From the NCBI RefSeq assembly GCF_020150455.1, contig NZ_CP083740.1, positions 3,286,001 to 3,350,000 on the forward strand: a DNA stretch of 64,000 nt, written 5' to 3'. Shown here one piece after another: positions 25,073 through 33,900 of this stretch (positions are counted from its first letter, which is position 1; the number at the start of each line of letters is the position of its first letter). This DNA is from Bremerella sp. TYQ1 (GTDB lineage Bacteria > Planctomycetota > Planctomycetia > Pirellulales > Pirellulaceae). Made by a program: the position numbers and the translations under genes. The notes under the pieces are model-generated. The model ran no database searches. It had not been told where the DNA came from and saw nothing but the letters and a program-made list of their open reading frames with translations.

Positions 25073-26512
25073 TCAGCTCCAAGGTCCCTGCAGCTTTCCG
25101 CCACGCATGGACTGAAGCCCACGCACTTGAACACGATCCTGATTCTTGAACGAAATGACGGGGCTTAATCCCAGCTCCATCAGCTTGGCGAACTCTTCGT
25201 CCGTCAACAGGTGCTCGCCACAAGGGTAGGCATCGCCATCGTCAGCCGGATCGTAATAGAGCGGCAAGTCGCCGAACTGGGATACCGCAGATGTATCGAG
25301 CCCCCAGCCTGATTCGTTATAGCCTTGGGCGATTGCGGCACAGGCCAGCCACACAGGACTTCCCCATGCCAATTGGCTTCCGCCTGGCTGCGAGACCTCT
25401 TCAAACGAGAAACGGTCGGTTGATTTATACTTCTTTCCATACGGCAACCGCAATTGAACGCGTGGCCAAAGCCCTGCCACGTTCAACATCGGTCGCGTCA
25501 TGCGATTGGCCTGCCAAAAGTCATGGACCGCGTCGTCCATCTTAAGCCAGTCTGGCTTGGTGGCTCGAAGCTCAACTGCGGCAGCAGCCCCAGCGTTTTG
25601 ACACAGATCTCCCAGTTTCGCGGCTAGGATTAAGTCGTCTTGATTCACGCCCAATGGAAACAAACAGCCAACCATTCCCCAAGGAATTGCTCCTGGCGTT
25701 TTGGATGGCTTCGTAATCGTCTCGGCCAACCAGCCGCTCTGCCAGTCGTCCGATTCGAGTGCTTCTCGAAATCTTTGAGCCGAGATGTCCAGCACGTAGA
25801 ACTTAAGCTTCGCGTGCGTCTCGATCTGAAAAGTTAGCCACCGCAGTCCACGCCAGTTCATTTCCAACGAACGAAACTTAGGGCTACGCAGGACCAACCG
25901 CATCGATTCTTCAATCGCCTGATCCACGAGGGCAACCAAATCATCCTGGCGTGGATCGACTTTCTGGATGTTGCTCCCGGCAAGCACCTCTTGTATGAAC
26001 GCCTCCCAATTGCCTGTTTCCAATGGCGAACCGCTGGCGTCGTGCGATTGAGAAAGTACGTCTGCGAAAAGATCTTCCGACCCTGGTGCCGCTGCCGAAA
26101 CACCGGACGCTTCGGTCGCCTCTGCTGCGGAAGAAACTTCCGACGATCGGGCCCAGCTCATCACTTCAGCTGCGGCCGAATCAAAGTGCTTGGGGTTCAA
26201 AAGCCGACGTCGCAGTGTTCGCAAGTTTTCAAACAGCGATAACTTCTCGAATAGTTCGTCCGGCTCGAAATCTTCGAACTCGTGGAATTCGATCTGCTCG
26301 GTCTGGCCATCAGCCGAAGCGAGAATTCCATTCAAGCAAACGCCTAATTGCTCTGGCAATTCATACAGATTGTCGCGATCGACGCTCACGGTCTTCGCTG
26401 CATCATCATGCACACTGCCTCGGAAATTACCGATTAACAAAATGTGCAGCGGCGTCTTTTCGTTTACCTCTGGCGCATGACTGCGCGAACCCCCGACTTG
26501 AATCTCCGCCAT
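25073..26512 (-). CDS. T6SS sheath-like protein: TssB-like N-terminus fused to TssC-like C-terminus
   Basis: 479 residues. The first ~125 look like TssB/VipA: PLHILLIGNFRGS, VDRDNLYEL, FHEFEDFEPDELFEKLSLFENLRTLRRRL. After an Ala/Ser-rich linker (~125-170) comes a TssC/VipB-like part: NWRGLRWLTFQIETHAKLKF, VLDISAQRFREAL, GLWPRVQLRLPYGKKY, FSFEEV, LAWGSPVWLACAAIAQG and a C-terminal LTDEEFAKLMELGLSPVI. Canonical TssB and TssC are separate proteins of about 160 and 490 residues, so this is a shortened fusion. It could build or regulate a sheath, or be an accessory sheath paralogue. GGGGGACATC precedes the ATG. It lies 46 bases after the FHA gene, same strand, so the two are an operon. Confidence 0.78.
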   Translation of the reverse strand: MAEIQVGGSRSHAPEVNEKTPLHILLIGNFRGSVHDDAAKTVSVDRDNLYELPEQLGVCLNGILASADGQTEQIEFHEFEDFEPDELFEKLSLFENLRTLRRRLLNPKHFDSAAAEVMSWARSSEVSSAAEATEASGVSAAAPGSEDLFADVLSQSHDASGSPLETGNWEAFIQEVLAGSNIQKVDPRQDDLVALVDQAIEESMRLVLRSPKFRSLEMNWRGLRWLTFQIETHAKLKFYVLDISAQRFREALESDDWQSGWLAETITKPSKTPGAIPWGMVGCLFPLGVNQDDLILAAKLGDLCQNAGAAAAVELRATKPDWLKMDDAVHDFWQANRMTRPMLNVAGLWPRVQLRLPYGKKYKSTDRFSFEEVSQPGGSQLAWGSPVWLACAAIAQGYNESGWGLDTSAVSQFGDLPLYYDPADDGDAYPCGEHLLTDEEFAKLMELGLSPVISFKNQDRVQVRGLQSMRGGKLQGPWS

Positions 26513-26558
26513 GATGTCCCCCGAGGCTGTCTTCCTAAATTGGTATCGAGATGTTCGT

Positions 26559-28757
26559 CTATTGCGATTGTTCGACGACGCGATTCATGCCTAGCTTTTT
26601 AAGCGATTCCGTCCAAGGCTTCTTCGTGAACAGTTGCCAACTATCAGGCATGTCGGCAACTTCGGTGAGGACGCCTTGCACGGAGTCACCCAGCAGCTCA
26701 TCGATAATTTCCTGGTCTCGCTGCGAAAGAAAAGTCGTCAGCAAGTTCGGCGAAAAGATGGCAAAGAATTGTGGCCCAGGCCCTGGTGCCGGCAGGTCTC
26801 CCCGCGTCGGAGCAAACAGCCCTTCCCGGAAATGCTCGACGACTGCTTTCGGGTCACCGTGGGTGAACAAGCAGCTGATGGCATCCATTCCCCACAACTC
26901 TTCAATGATCTCGCGGAACGGCTCCAAGTCTTCTGGGCAGTAAAGCATCGGTCCACCGAGCGCGGCGAACTTCTCGTCCAGATCACCCCGCAGAGGCACT
27001 CCTGCCAGGTCCTCAGGAATGCTCTTCTCCGCTCGTAGAAAATGAATCGACAAGACCGGCTTTGCAAGCTTCGATAGTTCACGGATCAAAGCGAACGGAG
27101 AAAACGGAACCTGAGGCACACCCTCGATAATACTGTGATAGACAGGGTAGTTCGACTTAGCGATCTCTTCCTGGAAGCAAAGCCCACGAATCGACGTGAT
27201 AGGCGTCGGTTTCTCAGCAGCCGGTTGCTCCTCAGAAATCGAGGCTGGTGGCGTCGACGAAGCGTAGTCTGGATTTCGCCAATCGGCTGGCGATTCCGGC
27301 CGTTTCGGTTCGACAAAGTTTGGTGAATCGCCTAACGATTCATCTGGTTTCTCAAATGTGGGTGGGGGCGAAAACTTCGCGGCCGGCTCTTCCTCGTCCG
27401 AAAAGCCTATTAAATTAAGGTTACCTCCGACGGGCCCTTGCTGATTGGTAAACGACGGCCCGCTCGGGGGCGAAAAGGATGGAGGTCCAAGCTTGGGGTC
27501 GTCTTCCGGATCTTCCTCAAAGTCGAGAGCTGGACCAATGCTCGGACCGAAATCGTCCGAACCGAAATCGAGATTCGGATTCGCTCCCTGGCCGAAGCCC
27601 CCTTTGTTTTCCCACGGCGGCACGTTTTGGCTTCCGGGCGGGAAAGACTTGCCAGGTTCTTCAGGAGGGAAATTTGTAAACGATGGAGGATCATCCGGCT
27701 CGTCAAAGTTCACATAGTTGCCGGGCGGAGTTCCGGGCGGTAACGGGTGATCAGGCGTCGGCGGAAACGATTCAGGATTCTCGAAGTTGGGGGGCTCAGG
27801 CGGATCGATATTCGGTGGAGCGTTCCCCGGAGCAGCACGATCAAACGGTGGTGAATCAGATCGGGCAGGATTCGCCGGCGGAAACTTGCCGGGCGTTGGC
27901 TTTATATCTCCCGGCAAACCAGGTGGCGGACCAATGGGCCCTTTATCGACGCCTCCTTTTGCGAATCGGAAAACCGGACCATCCGAACCTCCACGCTTGG
28001 GCGGCATGCCCGGTGGAAAATTGCCGGGTGAATCATGCGGAGCACCTGGCGGCAAGGGCTGCGATTGGCCGGGCGTAATGGCCGGCGGAGCTGACTGACC
28101 CCATGGTGGGTTTTTGCCCGCGCTGTGAGGTGGCATTCCCGGCGGTTGGCCAGGAACTGCGTCAGCGGTCGGAGGATCGAAGTTTGGCGGTGGAAAACCG
28201 GGCGATTCTCCTCCTGGAGGTATTTCGAGATTGCCACCTACCGGAGGCATAGGAGCTCCTGGTGGCACCGGGGGTCCCGCAGGAGCTCCCGGTGGAAGCG
28301 GTGCCCCAGGGGGCTGCGATCCAGGCACTTCTGATTGGGGAAATCGAGGGTCCTGTTCAATATTCGCCTGACTACCGAATGTCATCGACATGAGCGAGCT
28401 GTTCTTCACCGGCTCGAAATTACCCACGTTTGTCGATTCGTATGGATTCTTCGCCCCGCCATCAATCTTCACAAGGAACTCGGTTCGCCCGGCGTAGATC
28501 TTCTGGCCATCGCGGATGACGAGCCCTTCTTTGACAAAGTCGTCGTCGACACGTGTTCCATTCCGACTATCAAGATCTCGCAGCCAGCAATATTTGCCGT
28601 CATTGCGAATCTCGAAGTGTTGGCCAGACATCATCACGTCGTCCGAGAAAGCTTCGTCCGAGAAATTCGTCCGTCCGATCTTGCACGTCTGATCTCGCGG
28701 AATTCTGATTTGGCGTCCGACTTCCGCGCCGACGACCACCTCGAGGACAACCAACAT
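26559..28757 (-). CDS. FHA-domain protein with Pro/Gly-rich linker and DUF4123-like C-terminus
   Basis: 732 residues. An FHA domain occupies ~5-100 (IGRTNF, SGQHFEI, LRDLDSRNGT): the Gly-Arg, Ser-x-x-His and Arg-Asn-Gly phosphothreonine-binding residues are all present. Residues ~130-540 are low-complexity, rich in PPGAP/PPG and acidic blocks. The C-terminal ~190 residues (GPMLYCPEDLEPFREIIEEL, WGMDAISCLF, FFAIFSPNLLTTFL) fit the pattern of DUF4123, a domain of T6SS effector adaptor/chaperone proteins. FHA proteins activate T6SS after threonine phosphorylation in Pseudomonas. The fusion of FHA and a cargo-adaptor module is the notable point. First gene of the operon with the TssBC-like gene. 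Confidence 0.78.
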   Translation of the reverse strand: MLVVLEVVVGAEVGRQIRIPRDQTCKIGRTNFSDEAFSDDVMMSGQHFEIRNDGKYCWLRDLDSRNGTRVDDDFVKEGLVIRDGQKIYAGRTEFLVKIDGGAKNPYESTNVGNFEPVKNSSLMSMTFGSQANIEQDPRFPQSEVPGSQPPGAPLPPGAPAGPPVPPGAPMPPVGGNLEIPPGGESPGFPPPNFDPPTADAVPGQPPGMPPHSAGKNPPWGQSAPPAITPGQSQPLPPGAPHDSPGNFPPGMPPKRGGSDGPVFRFAKGGVDKGPIGPPPGLPGDIKPTPGKFPPANPARSDSPPFDRAAPGNAPPNIDPPEPPNFENPESFPPTPDHPLPPGTPPGNYVNFDEPDDPPSFTNFPPEEPGKSFPPGSQNVPPWENKGGFGQGANPNLDFGSDDFGPSIGPALDFEEDPEDDPKLGPPSFSPPSGPSFTNQQGPVGGNLNLIGFSDEEEPAAKFSPPPTFEKPDESLGDSPNFVEPKRPESPADWRNPDYASSTPPASISEEQPAAEKPTPITSIRGLCFQEEIAKSNYPVYHSIIEGVPQVPFSPFALIRELSKLAKPVLSIHFLRAEKSIPEDLAGVPLRGDLDEKFAALGGPMLYCPEDLEPFREIIEELWGMDAISCLFTHGDPKAVVEHFREGLFAPTRGDLPAPGPGPQFFAIFSPNLLTTFLSQRDQEIIDELLGDSVQGVLTEVADMPDSWQLFTKKPWTESLKKLGMNRVVEQSQ

Positions 28758-29147
28758 GATGTAGAAACTGTGCCTAATTTAGGGAGAATGAGTCCAAAGT
28801 TCGATTAGATCAGTATCGAAGTACCTCGTCAAACAATTACGTCGCAACGACTTCGCACAATGAAGTCTAAAACAGCTTTGCTACAACTGCGGAACGAAAC
28901 TGTTACCCCGATGCCGATACAACCTGCATGTACGTCATGATCGCGCATATCGCGTGATTCACCCCAACTGTCTCGTTGACTGCAATCGCCAAGAATACCC
29001 CGGAAAACCGGAAGAATTCGTCGAGTTTTCCGACTTTGCCCACGACACCCCGCCGGATTGTGGGAAGAATAAAACCTTACTGGCTCAAGGGCGATTTGGC
29101 CCTGATTACCCTCGTCCATTCTTCTGACCCCCTTCGTGAAAGAGCTC
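28758..29147. other. 390-base divergent promoter region
   Basis: Lies between the FHA/TssBC operon (minus) and the methyltransferase gene (plus). No coding frame is supported. Small GC-rich dyads (for example CCCCGGAAAACCGG near 29000) are present; no convincing -35/-10 pair was found by eye. It must contain promoters for both directions. Confidence 0.4.
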
Positions 29148-30767
29148 ATGAGCACTGCGGACAACCTGCAACAGCAATCGCTGGCCGAAGAAGAGTACAG
29201 CTACGACGTCGTTCCTTACCCGAGTCATCCCTTCCGCCAATCCCATCCGGAACGTCTTGCCTCGGTGGGCAATCTTTTTGGGATCAAGCCTGCCGATATT
29301 CATAACTGCCGTGTACTGGAAATCGGCTGTGCCGCCGGCGGTAATCTGATTCCCATGGCAGAAGGCCTGCCTGATAGCAAATTTGTTGGTGTCGATCTCT
29401 CGAAGAAGCAGATCGAACGAGGACAACTCAACATCGATTCGTTGGGACTGACCAACATCGAATTGAAATACATGAACTGTGTTGACATCGACGAGTCGAT
29501 GGGCACGTTCGATTACATCATCGTACACGGGGTGTTCTCTTGGATTCCGGAAGATGTCCAGGAACGTATCTTCGAGATCTGCCAGAAGCAACTTAGCGAA
29601 AACGGAATTGCCTACGTTAGCTACAACACCTACCCAGGGTGGCATCTTCGCGGCATGATCCGCGACATGATGAACTATCATGTGCGCAACCTGAAAGATG
29701 CTCCGCGTCGTATTCAACAGTCGCGTGCGTTGCTCGAATTCCTCGCGAAGAGCGTCTCGGCCGACAAGGGTGCCTATGGGATGCTGCTCAACAACGAACT
29801 GCAACTGCTGCGTCGTCAGTCCGACAATTACCTTTTCCACGAGCACCTGGAAAAGGACAATACACCGATTTATTTCCACGAATTTATCGAGCGTGCGAAA
29901 GCCTACGACCTGCAATACCTCGGTGAGTCGCAGTTGGCAACGATGTGGATTGGCAATTTCCCCAAAGACGTTGCACAAACGTTGGAACGTATCGCTCCCG
30001 ATATTGTTCAGCGCGAGCAATACGCCGACTTTGTCCGCAACCGAACTTTCCGCCAAACGTTGCTGTGCCACAAAGATGCTCCCGTCTCGAGAGCATTGAA
30101 AATGGAGTCGCTTGAAGGGGCGCACGTCGCCGGCAATTTGGACGAACAGATCGAAAAGGGCAAGCAGCCTAAGCCCGGCGATCCACGCACGTTCGTCAAT
30201 CCTTTGACCCGCCAAACGATGACCACGCAAGACCCACTGGTGATCGAAACGGTGATGAAGCTGAGAGAAGCCTTCCCTTGTGCGATTTCTTTTGAAGACT
30301 TGTTCCAGCATGCGATGGACAAGATGGTCGACGGGGTGATCGCCGACGCGACGAAAATCGAAGCCCTGAAGCGCTCGCTGGCGACCAACATCATTCACAT
30401 GACCGTCAGCGGGATCGTGGAACTGCAGTACAACCCTTCGCGGTATACGGCAGACATTCCGGAGTTCCCCAAAACGTCTGCCGTGGCTCGGATGCAGGCC
30501 GAAAGCACCAACCGCCTGACCAGCTGCCGTCATGAAACGGTCACCGTAGACGACTTATCGAAGCATCTCGTGCCGCTGATGGATGGTACACGTACCAAAG
30601 ACCAGCTTGTCGCAGAGTTAAAGCGGCTTGTCGACGAAGGAAAGCTCGTCATCCAGCAGAAGGGAGAACGCCCCGATAGCCTCTCGATGGATACCGTGAT
30701 GGATAAAGCGGTTGACGAAGTGCTGAGCCGGGTCGCAAAAGCAAGCCTGCTCGTGAAGCAAGATTAA
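29148..30767 (+). CDS. Class I SAM methyltransferase with methyltransferase regulatory domain (PKMT-like)
   Basis: 539 residues. Residues ~20-170 form a SAM-binding Rossmann domain: VLEIGCAAGGNL (motif I), FVGVDLSKKQIE (motif II), DYIIVHGVFSWI (motif IV). It is followed by NTYPGWHLRGMIRDMM and a ~350-residue helical part ending in a winged-helix-like segment (GTRTKDQLVAELKRLVDEG), the arrangement of methyltransferase regulatory domain proteins such as rickettsial protein-lysine methyltransferases that act on outer-membrane proteins. ATG at 29148 follows GAAAGAG; a GTG four codons upstream is the alternative. It heads the plus-strand part of the T6SS-like region, so a protein substrate there is possible but unproven. 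Confidence 0.83.
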   Translation: MSTADNLQQQSLAEEEYSYDVVPYPSHPFRQSHPERLASVGNLFGIKPADIHNCRVLEIGCAAGGNLIPMAEGLPDSKFVGVDLSKKQIERGQLNIDSLGLTNIELKYMNCVDIDESMGTFDYIIVHGVFSWIPEDVQERIFEICQKQLSENGIAYVSYNTYPGWHLRGMIRDMMNYHVRNLKDAPRRIQQSRALLEFLAKSVSADKGAYGMLLNNELQLLRRQSDNYLFHEHLEKDNTPIYFHEFIERAKAYDLQYLGESQLATMWIGNFPKDVAQTLERIAPDIVQREQYADFVRNRTFRQTLLCHKDAPVSRALKMESLEGAHVAGNLDEQIEKGKQPKPGDPRTFVNPLTRQTMTTQDPLVIETVMKLREAFPCAISFEDLFQHAMDKMVDGVIADATKIEALKRSLATNIIHMTVSGIVELQYNPSRYTADIPEFPKTSAVARMQAESTNRLTSCRHETVTVDDLSKHLVPLMDGTRTKDQLVAELKRLVDEGKLVIQQKGERPDSLSMDTVMDKAVDEVLSRVAKASLLVKQD

Positions 30768-30793
30768 GAACCTGGAAAATCTCATTCCCCAGG

Positions 30794-30826
30794 AAAGCGG
30801 ACCGAGAAAACTTGGTCCGCTTTTTT
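30794..30826 (+). terminator. Rho-independent terminator after methyltransferase gene
   Basis: AAAGCGGACC (30794-30803) pairs with GGTCCGCTTT (30814-30823), followed by TTTT. It separates the methyltransferase gene from the giant membrane-protein gene. Confidence 0.88.
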
Positions 30827-30940
30827 CGTTCTTGTACGCTGAGAACCGATTGTCTCGAGCACGTTGTCTTGAATCGCTGGACGGGTGTGATTTAATGACC
30901 GATGGTGGAGCCGTTGTCGACGTTTCTTTCGGAGGAGAAG

Positions 30941-30963
30941 CGGGCAGCCGCCCCAGCTGCCCG
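30941..30963. other. Perfect hairpin at the start region of the first giant membrane-protein gene
   Basis: CGGGCAGC (30941-30948) pairs with GCTGCCCG (30956-30963) around a 7-base loop. It follows GGAGGAG closely. If translation begins at 30992 it lies in the leader and could hide or regulate initiation; if it begins at 30902 it is coding. Confidence 0.5.
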
Positions 30964-30991
30964 AAAATCTACGCAAAATACGAGTTATACG

Positions 30992-33900
30992 ATGGCCAAG
31001 CTGACGCCCGGCATGAAGCAGGATTGGAAGCATCGCCCCGCCAATGGCGGACGTCCTATGAAACGGATGGTCCGTCTTCTTATGGTGGGTACGCTGTTCC
31101 TCATTCTCTTGGGTGTCTTAATTTGGTTCCTGCTTCCCCCGTCGGAGCAGCGCACCTATTTCTTCGCGGCCGACCCTGTCGAATACGACCTGTGGGCCAC
31201 CATCCCGTTGGTCCACAGCTCGGTTGCTGACACGCTTGCCCAAGATGGAAATCACGATCCACGTTCATTTCACATGGGCAGTGTCGCCCTGGAAGAAACG
31301 TTTTCACCAATCAATCAGCTGGCGGCAAAAGCTTCCGGCGGCAGCATACCAGGCCGAAACGATGCCTGCGTGATTTATCTGCAAGCGCACACGCTTCGCT
31401 ACGATGTCGAGGGAGAGCCGCACGTAGTCGTGGCGACGCCGACGTTTCTCCGCAACTCGTTGGCAAACTGGCAGAGCCGAGGCGTTTTACCGCTGAGTGT
31501 CGTACTCGATTGGATTGCGGAAGCCAATTCTCCTCTGAAGCTGGTGTTGCTCGACGCAGGAACAATTGTCTCGGACGGCCGCATCGACTTGATGGACAAC
31601 AACTTCACTTCCGCGTTGGAAACGGAAATGAAGAATCGCGATGACTCCGAGTTATTTCTGATTACCTCGCACGAAAGTGGCCAGAAGTCGTTATCCCTTT
31701 CGCTGCAGCACAACACCATCTTTTCGCAGGCAGTACAAGAGGCATTCAGCGGCAAAGGAATCGTCGATATTTCAGCGGATGGATCACTCAGCCTTGACGA
31801 GCTTTACCATCACATCTGCGTGCGAGTAAAGAACCACATCGGCGATGGTGTTATCGCCCAAACCCCGCGACTCTTCCAGGGCGGCCAAGGCATTCTCACC
31901 GAGAGCTTTCCTGCGACTTTTGTCTGTCGGTATTTCCAGGAAGAGCCTTCGGAAGAAACAAAAGACGCTTCGCCATCCGATACTGAAGAGAAAAAACCTG
32001 CTGCCGCACCGAAGCCTAAAGCGAATTCAGAAAAGAAAGACGACAAACAGAAATCAGCCGAGGAACCCAAAGATCCTCGCTGGGTCACTTTGAATGAAGT
32101 GTGGCAACTTCGCGATCAACTGGCTCAACCCCCAGCGGCACGTGGAGAAATGATTTGGAGCCCCGTCGACTTCGCGCCACAGTACTTTCGTCGCTTAGAC
32201 AACTACCTGATCGGCTATCAGTTTCGCCTTCTCTTTTCCAGCGGCAGCGTGCCGGAAGAGAAACTGGCGATGATGAAATCGTCGCTGGAAACCCTGCAAT
32301 CGCATATTCGCGATGGTCGCAAAGTCGAGACGATTCCTCCGCTAAGTGATACTCCGGCCGACAACCTCATCGAGTCCTGGAATCAGTTTGTTGACTCCCC
32401 TTATCAATTGGCCTGGAGTGCCGATCTGACATCGGCTGGCCAGCGCACACGCGACGCGATTTTAGGTTGGAATTACTGCGTTTATCATGTGCCTCAAGTG
32501 ACTCAGATGTTCGAGCACACGGGCAGTGATTCGACGCTCGCTGGCTATCAGTCGCTTCTCCAAGACATCCGAGATGTCACCATTGGCATGTTGGAAGTCC
32601 CGCCCAGTGGCTCGAACGGTCCCGAATTAGCTAATCTTCCGTTGGCTAATGTCGTCAGCCGAGCTCTTGGGGAACTGGAAGGGATGCGGCGATACGCCAA
32701 CGCCGACATGACCATCACGCCGCGGAACCCGGAGGCATCGAATCTCAATGCTCAAATGGCTGACGCGTTGCGGCTGATTGGCTATTTGCGTACGTCGCTA
32801 CCCAAAGCGGCCGATCGTCAGCGAATGGCACAATCGCTGAAGAAGTTTGCTGAGCAACCGATCCCGGACTATACGTTCATCGACAACGCCGATCCATTTC
32901 TTCCTCAGCTCTCAACGGCTGCCCTGCCCCATGCATCTCCGGCCAGCATGGACAAGCTGCGCGAGCTTTATCTACAGATTGCCTCGGTAGGCAGCCCGTT
33001 ACCTACGAGTTCGCAAGATCCGTTCGTTTCTCTGGGTAACACCGTCCCTGCAGAATTTCCAACTGCCTCGGACTACCATGCCCAAGTTCGCTATCAAGTT
33101 CGGGTCAGAACATTGGACTGGCGCGACATGACGCAGATTGTCGGCGAGGTGCCTCCGCTACCGTTTCGCTTCCCGGTAAAAGTTAAGACACCCTATCTCG
33201 CCGTTCGTTCCGGTTCGCAGCAGCAACAAGTCGAGCTGGATCGGATCGATGGTAAGACAGAATTTCAATTTCAGCTGCTCGCATCAAATTTCCCGCCTGG
33301 TCCGGTCAATTTTCAAGTCGAATACGATCGAGATGCCCTCGATATTTCGTTTGAAAACGGAAGCTTCGATTCGTCGACAGGAATGTTGAACTACACCATC
33401 GATGCCAGTGGTCCAATAAATATTCAGGGAACCGTTTCCGCCAAACTAGACCGAGAAGCGAATGCGCGAAGGAAAAACCTTAGCGATATTCAAGCTGCCC
33501 AGCAGGAAGCGATCCGCCTGACGATTCCTCCGAAATATGTTTCGCCAGATACCGATGCCAGTCCCACGAGTGTGCTAAATGTCTCTCTTCCATGGGCGGA
33601 AGTCGTCGAACTTATTGTCCAACAGGTCAACGCTCAACAACCAGGCATCTTCTATGGCCAACGCGTTCAAATCCCGCTGTTCGACAATCGAGAGTCAGAA
33701 TTCCAACTCGGCATTTTGAATCGCTCGCGGATTAACCGCAAAGTGAATGTCTCGCTGTATCCCGTTGTCCGGCCTGAAACAAGCGTGATGCCGACCGGGC
33801 GAATCTTTTCCGATCAGTATCATCGCAAGCCACTTTCCGGTGGTCCTGACAGCCAAGCGGCCGAAATCGCTCCTTGGAAGGTCGCTTCGTATGAACGCCT

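Noticed and set aside
29106..30533. 475-codon minus-strand frame
   Set aside because: Antisense to the methyltransferase gene, which has clear SAM motifs; the antisense product has none.
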